Shown here piece by piece: positions 54,057-63,026 of a stretch of 64,000 bases of DNA. The stretch is from JANSWY01 sp965243755 (GTDB taxonomy: Bacteria > Bacteroidota > Bacteroidia > Cytophagales > Cyclobacteriaceae). The notes under the pieces were generated by a model. The model made no database searches. It worked only from the letters and a program-made list of their open reading frames with translations, and had not been told where the DNA came from. The DNA lies in assembly GCA_965243755.1 (NCBI GenBank), contig CBDEVW010000003.1:310001-374000 (forward strand). Reading direction: 5' to 3'. Both the position numbers and the translations under genes were made by a program. Within the stretch, counting starts at the first letter, position 1. Every line of letters begins with the position of its first letter.

Positions 54057-54791
54057 TTAATTTTTTTCAGATGGAAGAATGGGATCCTGAATTTGATCCG
54101 GGGTGAGTTGCATGGCGGCATAAGCACCTGAACCTACTGCAATAAATGGCACCATTACTGTCACTATTAATGGCACTTTTCTCTTCACAGTGAAGCGGGG
54201 GGTAAAAACTACCTCATCGGCATTTTTACTATCACTAATTTTGAACCGATACCCCTTTCCCGATTTCACTGTTTTTGGGATAGTAAGGTTGAAATGGCCT
54301 ACATTGGCGACATTTGGAAATGTGGCTACTTTCTCGTTTTTGCTATTATACAATTCGAAATTCAGCACATTACCAGATCTACCACCTGCCCAGGTGACAT
54401 TATAGTCCAGTTTTTTCTTGAGGCTTTTCACATCATTGAACCAGGGCACATTGATAAACGGCACATATATTCTGGCGCGAAGTTCAATGGCAATGTCACC
54501 ATCAAACGCTGCACCCAGTTCTTTGACCGCATCCCACCTCAAGGTTCTTTCTCCGCCAGGCAGAATCTCGTGCCCGACATCTCCGGTGACTTGTTTCAGG
54601 GGATTTAAAAAGTTGTCATGAGAAGCATAAGCCCTGACTGTATATACCCTACCGACCAGGGTATCATTAACCTCATACTTCACTTTGATGAGGTTCTCCG
54701 AGAACTCGATGTTATTGATCTGCAGTTCCTGTGCGTTGATCACACTGGTGCCAATAACAATGGAAATAATTAATAGAATGAGACGATGCAT
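54057..54791 (-). CDS. Exported protein, first gene of the FN3/caspase operon
   Basis: 244 residues counted from the Met at 54791; an earlier Met at 54851 lies upstream of the promoter and is not used. The signal peptide (MHRLILLIISIVIGTSVINA) is followed by a beta domain with EFSENLIKVKYEVND and repeated Gly turns. A hydrophobic stretch near the end (LIVTVMVPFIAVGSGAYAA) is probably a C-terminal membrane anchor. Its stop touches the FN3 gene's ATG, so translation may be coupled. It could be an anchoring partner of the FN3 protein, but this is inference. Confidence 0.7.
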   Translation of the reverse strand: MHRLILLIISIVIGTSVINAQELQINNIEFSENLIKVKYEVNDTLVGRVYTVRAYASHDNFLNPLKQVTGDVGHEILPGGERTLRWDAVKELGAAFDGDIAIELRARIYVPFINVPWFNDVKSLKKKLDYNVTWAGGRSGNVLNFELYNSKNEKVATFPNVANVGHFNLTIPKTVKSGKGYRFKISDSKNADEVVFTPRFTVKRKVPLIVTVMVPFIAVGSGAYAAMQLTPDQIQDPILPSEKN

Positions 54792-54825
54792 ATCGTATAA
54801 GTGGATTTTAAATTGTTCGATTTTC

Positions 54826-54833
54826 CAAATGTA
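54826..54833 (-). promoter_or_regulatory. -7 element of the FN3/caspase operon promoter
   Basis: TACATTTG on the minus strand matches TAnnTTTG, about 35 bp before the ATG at 54791. A TTTA about 21 bp upstream is a partial -33 match. Its position between the two possible starts supports the downstream ATG. Confidence 0.5.
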
Positions 54834-55176
54834 CGAGACCACCTTCTCCACCTATAAAATATGAGGTAAGCATACGGTAAGCGAGCTTTGACAATCGCAC
54901 CAAAACAGGTATACATTATGTAAGCTTCAGCCCTGTAATTTCATTATTTCAAGAAGGAGTAACAACTCAATTACTCTACTAAAAATTCAATCATATCACC
55001 AATATCAATATCAAATCTTAAAATATTACAAAAAAGGAATCAACTTACCAGAAACAACAATAGTACTTTACCAATGTAACTCGTTAAAAAACAGGAAAAT
55101 GCTTGTATCAGGCATCATTGCATCCGGGCTTTGATAAATCATCCTGATATAACTTGAATGAAGTGGTCATTTTTGG

Positions 55177-55207
55177 TTTGTAGAAAGGGGGGCATTAATT
55201 AGATTTG
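55177..55207 (+). promoter_or_regulatory. Promoter of ligA
   Basis: TTTG (55177-55180), a 19-bp spacer and TAGATTTG (55200-55207) form a perfect Bacteroidota promoter. The -7 element covers the TTG that would otherwise be an upstream start, which fixes the ligA start at ATG 55229. Confidence 0.75.
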
Positions 55208-55228
55208 TCAGGAATAACTACGCACCTG

Positions 55229-57274
55229 ATGACAAAAGCAGAAGCCCAGGCGGAAATAGCATCTTTATCTGAGAAAATCAGGTATTACAATCACAAGTAT
55301 TACCAGGAAAGCATTTCAGAAATAAGCGATTTTGAATTTGACCAATTGCTCAACAAACTCATAGCGCTTGAAAAAGAATTCCCGGAATTAATAAAAGAAG
55401 ACTCCCCTTCTCAAAGGGTTGGAGGCACCATTACCAAGTCTTTTAACACAGTAGTCCATGAATATCCCATGTTGTCGCTGGGAAATACCTACTCGGTAGA
55501 AGAAATCAGCGATTTCGACGGAAGAGTAAGAAAGAATCTGGGACATACGGATTACGAATATTTTTGTGAGTTGAAGTTTGATGGAGTTGCCCTTTCTGTG
55601 AAATATGAAAATGGTATTCTGAAACAAGCTGTTACACGGGGAGACGGTGTAAAAGGAGACGACATTACCAACAATGCCAAAACCATAAGAACTCTTCCAT
55701 TAAAACTTACCGCTGATGACATCCCAGAGAAATTTGAGGTTCGGGGTGAGGTTTTTATGCCCAACAAAGTCTTTGAAGCACTCAACAATGAACGAGAAGA
55801 GCTGGGGGAAGAACGGCTGGCCAACCCAAGAAATACTGCCTCCGGAACTTTAAAAATGCAGGATTCATCCATTGTGGCTAAACGCAAGCTGGATTGCTAT
55901 CTGTATTCCCTTTATGGAGTAAATGTACCCACACACGAAGCGGCGATAAAGCTTTTAGAAAAATGGGGCTTTAATGTCTCCCCTACTTACCGTAAGTGCC
56001 AGACCATTGAAGAAGTCATTGCATACATCAATGAGTGGGAACATAAAAGACACGAGCTTCCTTTGGAAACAGATGGTATTGTCATCAAAGTAAACGATCT
56101 GCAGCAGCAGGAAGAGCTGGGTTTTACTGCTAAAAGTCCCAGGTGGGCAATTTCTTACAAGTACAAGGCAGAGAGTGCCATGACCAGGCTGAATGACATC
56201 ACCTATCAGGTTGGTAGAACAGGAGCAATCACACCGGTAGCCGAGTTGGAACCAGTATTGCTTGCAGGTACCACAGTAAAGCGGGCTTCTTTACATAATG
56301 CCAATGAAATCGCCCGACTTGACCTGCGCGTTGGTGACATGGTTTATGTAGAAAAAGGTGGAGAGATCATTCCGAAAGTAACGGCGGTGGAACTTACCGA
56401 AAGACCACCAAACTCAGAGGCCTTCAATTACACAAAAACCTGTCCCGAATGTCAGACTGAATTGGTAAGAAAAGAGGGGGAAGCAGTGCACTATTGTCCA
56501 AATGTAAATGGCTGCCCTCCCCAAATCCTGGGTCGGATTGAGCACTTTATTCATCGTAAATCAATGAATATAGAGTCTCTTGGCCCTGAAACCTTACGCG
56601 GTTTACTGGATAAGGGACTGATTAGAAATTATGCAGACCTGTATCATTTAACATTTGAACAATTGAATGGATTAGCATTCGAGGTATTCAATGAGAAAAA
56701 AGGAGAATACAGTACACGATCACTTCGGGAAAAGTCTGCCCAAAACATCATCGACTCCATCAGCAAATCACGCGAAAATCCATTTGAAAATGTGCTGTTT
56801 GCGTTAGGTATTCGGTATGTAGGAAAAACCGTTGCGGAGAAGTTGGCGGCACATTTCAAAAACATTGACAACATTATGGCAGCTACAGTTGAAGAGCTGG
56901 TGAGTGCCCATGAAATTGGCGAACGCATCGCACAGAGTGTGCGTGATTTTTTTGCAGTACCGGAAAATGTTGCCCTTGTAGAAAACCTTAAAGCGAGCGG
57001 GTTAAAATTTGAGGTGGAAGAAAAAGAATCCACACAAATATCAGAGGCACTTGCGGGGAAGACATTCGTGATCTCAGGTGTCTTCAGTAAGTACAGTAGA
57101 GATGAGATCAAAGCGATGATTGGTGATCACGGAGGAAAGGTAGTGTCAAGTATTTCAGGAAAATTAGACTTTTTGGTGGCTGGAGACAAAATGGGACCTG
57201 CTAAGTTAGAAAAAGCCACTAAATTAGGGACCAAAATTATTAGTGAGGACGAATTCGAGGAAATGATTAAGTGA
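55229..57274 (+). CDS. ligA: NAD-dependent DNA ligase
   Basis: 681 residues counted from ATG 55229. The adenylation site Lys116 is in ELKFDG (KxDG), followed by GDGVKGDDITNNAKTIRTLP and RGEVFMPNKVF. The OB-fold, a Cys4 zinc finger (CPECQTELV, then HYCPNVNGCPP), helix-hairpin-helix motifs and a C-terminal BRCT domain (about 605-681, GKTFVISGVFSKYSRDEI) are in the normal order. It seals single-strand nicks in replication and repair using NAD+. The next gene's ATG overlaps its stop (TGATG). Confidence 0.97.
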   Translation: MTKAEAQAEIASLSEKIRYYNHKYYQESISEISDFEFDQLLNKLIALEKEFPELIKEDSPSQRVGGTITKSFNTVVHEYPMLSLGNTYSVEEISDFDGRVRKNLGHTDYEYFCELKFDGVALSVKYENGILKQAVTRGDGVKGDDITNNAKTIRTLPLKLTADDIPEKFEVRGEVFMPNKVFEALNNEREELGEERLANPRNTASGTLKMQDSSIVAKRKLDCYLYSLYGVNVPTHEAAIKLLEKWGFNVSPTYRKCQTIEEVIAYINEWEHKRHELPLETDGIVIKVNDLQQQEELGFTAKSPRWAISYKYKAESAMTRLNDITYQVGRTGAITPVAELEPVLLAGTTVKRASLHNANEIARLDLRVGDMVYVEKGGEIIPKVTAVELTERPPNSEAFNYTKTCPECQTELVRKEGEAVHYCPNVNGCPPQILGRIEHFIHRKSMNIESLGPETLRGLLDKGLIRNYADLYHLTFEQLNGLAFEVFNEKKGEYSTRSLREKSAQNIIDSISKSRENPFENVLFALGIRYVGKTVAEKLAAHFKNIDNIMAATVEELVSAHEIGERIAQSVRDFFAVPENVALVENLKASGLKFEVEEKESTQISEALAGKTFVISGVFSKYSRDEIKAMIGDHGGKVVSSISGKLDFLVAGDKMGPAKLEKATKLGTKIISEDEFEEMIK

Positions 57275-57783
57275 TGCTGGGTAAAACGATGATAAAATAC
57301 CACACCAGGTCGGCCCTGAAAAAAAATGCTTCAGTGAGGCAAAATGTAAGTTTTCCGGAGGCTACCACAGTCGGCATCATACATACTTATCAGGATTCCA
57401 AAAGTCTTGAAGAAATATACAGTTTCTTCGATTTGCTTGAAAATCAGGGTAAAAAAGTCAAAGTTGTGGTGTTAAAAGACAAAAAAGACAGCATCAAAAT
57501 ACCTGAATTTGACCTTATCGATGTTCAGCAATTGAATAACATTGGCAAGTGGAGCAATGACAAGGTGCCTCAATTTTTTGAAACAAGATTTGATTATGTC
57601 TTCCACCTGGACCTGGAAGGAAGCAAACTCACAGACAACATTCTAGCCAACAGTAAAGCCAAATGCAGGGTAGGAAAGTTTCAGCAAGAAAAGGAACAAT
57701 TCTACGAACTAATGGTACGCCCCGAAAATGATAACCTGCAAAAACTAATCGAACAGATTTATCAATTAATTAAGAGATTTTAA
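57274..57783 (+). CDS. DUF6913 family protein
   Basis: 169 residues. The start is ATG 57274, overlapping the ligA stop in TGATG, so translation is probably coupled; GTG 57271 would add one residue. The body has TVGIIHTYQDSKSLEEIYSF and FDYVFHLDLEGSKLTDNIL, the typical layout of this Bacteroidota family of unknown function, which is often found next to ligA and dapA. It lies 7 bp before dapA, so the three form one operon. Confidence 0.88.
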   Translation: MLGKTMIKYHTRSALKKNASVRQNVSFPEATTVGIIHTYQDSKSLEEIYSFFDLLENQGKKVKVVVLKDKKDSIKIPEFDLIDVQQLNNIGKWSNDKVPQFFETRFDYVFHLDLEGSKLTDNILANSKAKCRVGKFQQEKEQFYELMVRPENDNLQKLIEQIYQLIKRF

Positions 57784-57790
57784 AAGGGAG

Positions 57791-58666
57791 ATGATTGAGT
57801 TGAACAAATTGCACGGCACAGGGGTAGCGCTGGCCACACCATTTACAAGAAATTTAGATGTTGATTATGACGGTCTGGAAAAATTATTGCAACATGTGAT
57901 GCATGGAGGGGTAGAGTACATTGTAGTGATGGGAACTACCGGAGAATCTCCCACAATTCATGCCGATGACAAAAAGAAAATCCTAGATTTTATAGCAGAA
58001 AAGGTCAATGGGGAACTACCTATTGTTTACGGCATGGGTGGAAATGATACCGCTAAACTGGTCAACGATCTCAAAGCACTGGACACCACACATATTGATG
58101 CCGTACTGTCTGCAAACCCCTATTACAATAAACCCCAACAAAACGGTATTATTCACCACTATGAAATGGCCGCTGATGCCAGCAAAGTACCTTTAATTCT
58201 CTACAACGTACCAGCAAGAACAGCCTCTAACCTATTGTCCGACACTACCCTTGAATTGGCGGAACATGAAAATATCATCGGTACCAAAGAAGCTTCCGGA
58301 GACCTGGTTCAGTGTGCCAGGATTGCAGCGCACAAACCTGCCGACTTTCTATTGATTTCCGGAGATGATATGCTTACGGTTCCTATGATCAGCATTGGTG
58401 CTAAAGGGGTAATATCGGTTATCGCCAATCTGGCACCTAAACCGTTTTCTGATATGGTAAGACTTGCGCTTAATGGTGATTTCGATGGAGCTAATGAGCA
58501 TTACTACGAGCTGCTTTCACTCAACGACATCATTATGAAGGAGGGTAACCCTGTAGGGTTGAAATATGCCCTGAAAGTGGTTGGAATCTGTGAAGAATAT
58601 TTAAGGCCACCATTAATGGCAGCCTCAAAAAATCTTCGTCAGGAGATCGATAACTGGACTTCCTGA
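57791..58666 (+). CDS. dapA: 4-hydroxy-tetrahydrodipicolinate synthase
   Basis: 291 residues, normal length for the (beta/alpha)8 barrel. The Schiff-base Lys166 is in GTKEASGD, Tyr138 in LILYNVPART, and the phosphate-binding GTTGE at 48-52. It condenses pyruvate with aspartate semialdehyde in lysine and diaminopimelate synthesis. It is the last gene of the ligA-DUF6913-dapA unit, abutting the convergent TPR lipoprotein. The pathway partner dapD is nearby at 59373. Confidence 0.97.
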   Translation: MIELNKLHGTGVALATPFTRNLDVDYDGLEKLLQHVMHGGVEYIVVMGTTGESPTIHADDKKKILDFIAEKVNGELPIVYGMGGNDTAKLVNDLKALDTTHIDAVLSANPYYNKPQQNGIIHHYEMAADASKVPLILYNVPARTASNLLSDTTLELAEHENIIGTKEASGDLVQCARIAAHKPADFLLISGDDMLTVPMISIGAKGVISVIANLAPKPFSDMVRLALNGDFDGANEHYYELLSLNDIIMKEGNPVGLKYALKVVGICEEYLRPPLMAASKNLRQEIDNWTS

Positions 58667-59257
58667 TTAATTACAGTATTTCTTAATGGCACTGGCGGCT
58701 TCAGGCACATCAAGTCGCTGAGCCATTTTCAAATCTGAACACCCTGATTTTGTCTTATCCATGGTCATTTTGAGTGCACCACGGTATAGGTAGGCTTCAC
58801 CCAGAGAATTGTCTATAGAGATTGCCTCATCATAAGACTTCATTGCTTCAGTACGGTATCCCAACTGATGCTTCGCCTTTCCCGCCATCAGGTGTGCCAG
58901 CGCATTGTGACTGTTTGTTTCTATTACTTCTTTAGCAAAACCGTAGGCTTTACCAAACTCCTTTGTTCTGTAATAATGTTGAGAGAGACTTAGTTTGGCA
59001 TTATGGTTCTTTTCTTCTATGTCCAGCACTCTCATAAAATCCTTGTAAGCCTGGTCGTATTTACCCATTTCCTCATAAGCTCTTCCTCTATTGTAGATGG
59101 CACTTACATCTCTTGGAGACATTTTTATGGTTTCTGAATAGGCCGATACGGCTTTATCAAATTCTTTGGCGTCAAAAAAATAGTCTCCGTTCTGCACTTG
59201 CTCACCTCCGCAAGACCACATAAGTGTTAATAATAAGATTGTCGCTACGCTTCTCAT
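58667..59257 (-). CDS. TPR-repeat lipoprotein
   Basis: 196 residues. Lipobox Cys16 (LTLMWSCGGEQ) precedes about four TPR units from residue 25 to 185, such as FDKAVSAYSETIKMSPRD and GRAYEEMGKYDQAYKDFMRV. Such proteins act as scaffolds in the periplasm or outer membrane. The target is unknown. Its stop is directly beside the dapA stop. Confidence 0.87.
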   Translation of the reverse strand: MRSVATILLLTLMWSCGGEQVQNGDYFFDAKEFDKAVSAYSETIKMSPRDVSAIYNRGRAYEEMGKYDQAYKDFMRVLDIEEKNHNAKLSLSQHYYRTKEFGKAYGFAKEVIETNSHNALAHLMAGKAKHQLGYRTEAMKSYDEAISIDNSLGEAYLYRGALKMTMDKTKSGCSDLKMAQRLDVPEAASAIKKYCN

Positions 59258-59372
59258 ACCCTTGTCAAAATTTCAGCTTGCAAATATAAAGCGCTGAATT
59301 GGTTGTTTTAGTGTTTTGTGAAAATTAATAAACACATAACATCCCGCTTACCCCCAAAGGATGATCTAAAAA

Positions 59373-60185
59373 CTATACAGAAACGCTATTTTCTCTTAAT
59401 GCGTCATTGAGTGAGGTCTTCTTGTCGGTACTTTCTTTCCGCTTTCCAATGATCAAAGCACAACCCACCTGGTAATCACCAGCAGGGAATTTCTTGGTAT
59501 AAGACCCTGGTATCACCACCGAGCGCTCTGGAACATACCCTTTGTATTCCACAGGCTCATCTCCTGTTACATCAATGATTTTTGAGCTGGCAGTAAGTAC
59601 CACATTTGCTCCAAGTACAGCCTCTTTGCCTACCCTTACTCCTTCTACCACAATACATCGTGATCCTATGAATGCATTGTCCTCAATAATGACCGGAGCA
59701 GCTTGCACTGGTTCAAGTACACCACCAATTCCAACACCTCCACTAAGGTGAACATTTTGACCAATCTGAGCACAGCTACCAACAGTTGCCCAGGTGTCTA
59801 CCATGGTACCACTATCCACAAAAGCACCGATGTTTACATAAGACGGCATCAGTACTGTGTTACGATTGATGAACGAACCATATCTGGCAATTGCATGAGG
59901 TACCACTCGCACACCGAGTTGATCGTACCCTGACTTCAATTTGATCTTATCATGGAATTGAAACGGTCCTATTTCAATCATTTGCATCTTCATTAATGGG
60001 AAGTACAGGATAACCGCTTTTTTGATCCACTCATGAACTACCCATTCACCATCAACAGGCTCTGCAATTCTTCGTTTTCCATTATCGAGATCGTCAATCA
60101 CGGTTTTGATTGCAACGCTTGTTTCTTTTTGCTCTACAAGGCTTCTATCTTCCCATGCTTGTTCAATTAATTCTCTCAATTCCAT
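59373..60185 (-). CDS. dapD: Tetrahydrodipicolinate N-succinyltransferase
   Basis: 270 residues, usual length. The N-terminal helical part (ELIEQAWEDRSL) is followed by hexapeptide repeats (about 100-220, such as GVGIGGVLEPVQAAPVIIE and GSRCIVVEGVRVGKEA) forming a left-handed beta helix, the fold of this trimeric enzyme. It transfers a succinyl group from succinyl-CoA in diaminopimelate and lysine synthesis. It is divergent from the glycosyltransferase-like gene at 60221. Confidence 0.96.
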   Translation of the reverse strand: MELRELIEQAWEDRSLVEQKETSVAIKTVIDDLDNGKRRIAEPVDGEWVVHEWIKKAVILYFPLMKMQMIEIGPFQFHDKIKLKSGYDQLGVRVVPHAIARYGSFINRNTVLMPSYVNIGAFVDSGTMVDTWATVGSCAQIGQNVHLSGGVGIGGVLEPVQAAPVIIEDNAFIGSRCIVVEGVRVGKEAVLGANVVLTASSKIIDVTGDEPVEYKGYVPERSVVIPGSYTKKFPAGDYQVGCALIIGKRKESTDKKTSLNDALRENSVSV

Positions 60186-60220
60186 GAATTCTTTTTTTGC
60201 TTTATTTAATATTGATTACA

Positions 60221-61333
60221 ATGAAAAAAGTCCAAATCGTAATAGCCTCAACACTAAAACCGGTGGATGATCCACGCAGTTATGATCGATTTGGACTTTC
60301 AATGGCGAAAACAAATAAATATGCCATTAATATCATAGGATTTGGAACAAAAAATAAGTGCAAACATCAAGATATTCATTTCACCCCCCTTGGTAACTTC
60401 CATCGTTTATCCATCAAACGGTGGTGGTCCAAATGGAGAATATACCAACTGTGGACAAGCCTGAAACCAGATCTTATTGTAGTACAAACCCACGAATTAT
60501 TAATACCTGCCGTTCTTTATAAAATCATATTTCAATGCAAGGTGATTTATGATATCCGGGAGAATTATTTCCGTAACATCTATTATCAAAATAATTTTCC
60601 GCCGGTCATTAAGCATGTCATGGCTAGTCTTGTACGATTGAAAGAAATCAGTTGCTCAAATCTAATTAACGCCTTCATCCTGGCTGAGTCCGGCTATGAA
60701 AATGAATTCAAATTTCATAAGAAAAAACAAAGCATAGTTATTGAAAACAAGGTGCAATTAAGTGATCCCCCTAAGTCGTCGCGGCACATCAAAAACAGAT
60801 TCATTTTTACAGGAAACCTATCGAAAAACAGCGGGGTGATGAAAGCCATTGATTTGTTTGAATCAGTACAAAATGATCTTGATAAATCGTCACTCCTGAT
60901 CATTGGACATTGTCCGTCATCTGCTTTTTTTCAGACCCTTAAAAACCGGATCAGTTCGAACAATTCTATCGAACTTATTGGTGGTGCCAGTCATGTTGAC
61001 CATCAGCTGATCATCGAGGAAATTTGCAAATCATCTTTTGGGCTGGTGACTTACAACATCAATCCAAGTAATGAAAACTGCATGCCCACAAAGGTGTATG
61101 AATACCTGGCACTAGGCCTGCCGTTCATTTCAGAAGCAGGAGCTAGCTGGACCAAATACGCTGAGCAATATGGCATGACTATTCCTGTCAATTTGCGACA
61201 TATTGATGGCAAAGCATTGGTCCAGTCCATCCAAAACTACCAACCCACTACAAAAAGTAACACTTTCTCAGCATTCACGTGGGAAGGCGAGGAAACAAAA
61301 CTCCTCCAGTTTGTCAGTCAAATTATTGGTTAA
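60221..61333 (+). CDS. Glycosyltransferase-like protein (GT4 fold)
   Basis: About 370 residues counted from ATG 60221. The N-terminal half has KVQIVIASTLKPVDDPRSYD and LKPDLIVVQTHELLIPAVLY, typical of GT-B acceptor domains. The C-terminal half has FIFTGNLSKNSGVMKAIDLF and GLVTYNINPSNENCMPTKVYEYLALGLP, the nucleotide-sugar binding signature. It probably transfers a sugar onto a glycan or lipid. No polysaccharide cluster is nearby, so the substrate is unknown. Confidence 0.82.
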   Translation: MKKVQIVIASTLKPVDDPRSYDRFGLSMAKTNKYAINIIGFGTKNKCKHQDIHFTPLGNFHRLSIKRWWSKWRIYQLWTSLKPDLIVVQTHELLIPAVLYKIIFQCKVIYDIRENYFRNIYYQNNFPPVIKHVMASLVRLKEISCSNLINAFILAESGYENEFKFHKKKQSIVIENKVQLSDPPKSSRHIKNRFIFTGNLSKNSGVMKAIDLFESVQNDLDKSSLLIIGHCPSSAFFQTLKNRISSNNSIELIGGASHVDHQLIIEEICKSSFGLVTYNINPSNENCMPTKVYEYLALGLPFISEAGASWTKYAEQYGMTIPVNLRHIDGKALVQSIQNYQPTTKSNTFSAFTWEGEETKLLQFVSQIIG

Positions 61334-61402
61334 CATATCTATAATTAAATAATTGATTAATAAGTCATTAAATACCTCTGTTTTTATTTGTTAAAAAATA
61401 TT

Positions 61403-61418
61403 TTTAGATTTGTCTAAA
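61403..61418 (+). promoter_or_regulatory. Operator or promoter dyad of the metal regulator
   Basis: TTTAGATTTGTCTAAA is a perfect 6+6 dyad around TTTG. TAGATTTG inside it matches the Bacteroidota -7 element, so a bound repressor would cover the promoter. It ends 23 bp before the regulator's ATG. Autoregulation by the DtxR-type protein is inferred; other half-sites were not found. Confidence 0.55.
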
Positions 61419-61441
61419 TTAATTTTTTAGTCAAATAAACA

Positions 61442-62104
61442 ATGAAACTTAGTTTTACTGAGGAGAATTACATCAAAGCAATCTATCACCTATCGGAGGC
61501 GGGTAATAAGGAGGTTAACACGAATACCATCGCCGATGAAATGAAGACTGCTGCCGCATCGGTGAGTGATATGATCAGGAAACTTTCCGAAAAGGACATG
61601 ATCAATTACCGGAAATACCATGGGGTGAATATTAGTGAACAGGGCAAGTCTGTTGCTCTTCAGGTGATTCGGAAACACCGGCTGTGGGAAGTCTTTCTGG
61701 TGGAGAAGCTCAACTTCCATTGGGACGAAGTGCACGAGGTAGCCGAGCAGTTGGAACACATCCGCTCTCCCCTGCTGATCAAGAGGCTTGATGAGTTTTT
61801 AGATCACCCGAAGATTGACCCTCACGGAGACCCGATCCCCGATGAGAATGGCAACATAAAAATCGGACCGCAGTATCCCTTGCTCGATATGGAAATTGGT
61901 TCTCACGGGGTGATCACTGCAGTAGAAAATTCGAGCAGAAAGTTCCTGAAGCACCTGGACAATAAAGGCATTAGGTTGGGGATCAAATTCATCATTCAGG
62001 ACCATGATGAGTTTGATGATTCCATGCAACTCAAATTAGAAACAGGTGAATCAATCTTCATTTCAAAACAGGTTTCAGAAAACTTATTAGTTAGACAGAT
62101 TTAA
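61442..62104 (+). CDS. DtxR/MntR-family metal-dependent repressor
   Basis: 220 residues. The N-terminal winged HTH (ENYIKAIYHLSEAGNKEVNT, then IADEMKTAAASVSDMIRKL) is followed by the metal-binding dimer domain (QVIRKHRLWEVFLVEKLN, DEVHEVAEQLEHI) with the conserved His and Glu ligands, and a FeoA-like SH3 end. It senses Mn2+ or Fe2+ and represses uptake genes. The solute-binding lipoprotein gene starts 7 bp downstream, so it controls its own operon. Confidence 0.92.
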   Translation: MKLSFTEENYIKAIYHLSEAGNKEVNTNTIADEMKTAAASVSDMIRKLSEKDMINYRKYHGVNISEQGKSVALQVIRKHRLWEVFLVEKLNFHWDEVHEVAEQLEHIRSPLLIKRLDEFLDHPKIDPHGDPIPDENGNIKIGPQYPLLDMEIGSHGVITAVENSSRKFLKHLDNKGIRLGIKFIIQDHDEFDDSMQLKLETGESIFISKQVSENLLVRQI

Positions 62105-62111
62105 AAAACAC

Positions 62112-63020
62112 ATGAGATATTTATTCATTTTTTTAGTGCTTTTAGTTTTTGGCTGTGGCAATTCAGGCAACTTGGAAAAGTCCAATAAACTGATAGTGGT
62201 CACCACCACTGGAATGATCTATGATGCGGTCATTAATATCGGCAAAGATTCCGTAGAAGCCACAGCCCTGATGGGACCAGGTGTGGACCCTCATTTGTAC
62301 AAAGCCACGCAGGGAGATCTGGTAAAATTAAATGAAGCTGATCTCATTCTTTACAACGGATTACACCTTGAAGGTAAGATGGGTGAAGTCTTTGAAAAAC
62401 TGAGCAGGATCAAGCAGGTGGTACCGGTTGCCGAAGTGGTCCCTAAGGAAAAACTTCGTAAAGATGCGAGTTTCCAAAATGCCATTGATCCACACATTTG
62501 GTTTGATATAACCTTGTGGAAATATGCCGTCAGGGAAGTGAGCAACCAATTGATTAAGAACGATCCTGAGAGTGCTGATTACTACCGAAAAAATACGACC
62601 CAATACCTGACAGCTCTGGACAGTCTGCATCTAAAAGTAAAGGAGCAGATAGCCTCTATCCCATCCGACCAAAGGATCCTGATCACCTCGCATGATGCCT
62701 TTGGATATTTTGGTGATGCCTATGACATTGAGGTAAGCGCGCTACAGGGAATCTCTACTGTTTCAGACTTTGGATTGAAAGACGTCACCAACCTGATTGA
62801 TATCATCACAAAGCGAAATGTGAAAGCCGTGTTTGTAGAAACGTCCGTATCGGAGCAAGCTATAAAAGCAGTAGTAGACGGAGCGAAAGAGAAAGGGCAG
62901 GATGTCAAGATAGGAGGAAGTTTATATTCTGATGCTATGGGGAATTTTGGTACACCGGAAGGAACTTACATCGGAATGATGGATAGTAATGTGAAGACGA
63001 TTGTGGAAGCTTTGAAGTGA
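62112..63020 (+). CDS. Metal ABC transporter solute-binding lipoprotein (ZnuA/TroA/MntA type)
   Basis: 302 residues. Lipobox Cys15 (LLVFGCGNS). The cluster A-I ligands are His61 (VDPHLYKA), His128 (IDPHIWFD), His194 (ITSHDAFGYF) and Asp274 (SLYSDAMG), a His3Asp site usual for zinc or manganese binders. It captures the metal in the periplasm and delivers it to the ABC permease. The ATPase gene begins 478 bp later, after an inserted four-helix-bundle gene. Confidence 0.94.
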   Translation: MRYLFIFLVLLVFGCGNSGNLEKSNKLIVVTTTGMIYDAVINIGKDSVEATALMGPGVDPHLYKATQGDLVKLNEADLILYNGLHLEGKMGEVFEKLSRIKQVVPVAEVVPKEKLRKDASFQNAIDPHIWFDITLWKYAVREVSNQLIKNDPESADYYRKNTTQYLTALDSLHLKVKEQIASIPSDQRILITSHDAFGYFGDAYDIEVSALQGISTVSDFGLKDVTNLIDIITKRNVKAVFVETSVSEQAIKAVVDGAKEKGQDVKIGGSLYSDAMGNFGTPEGTYIGMMDSNVKTIVEALK

Positions 63021-63026
63021 TGTTTT

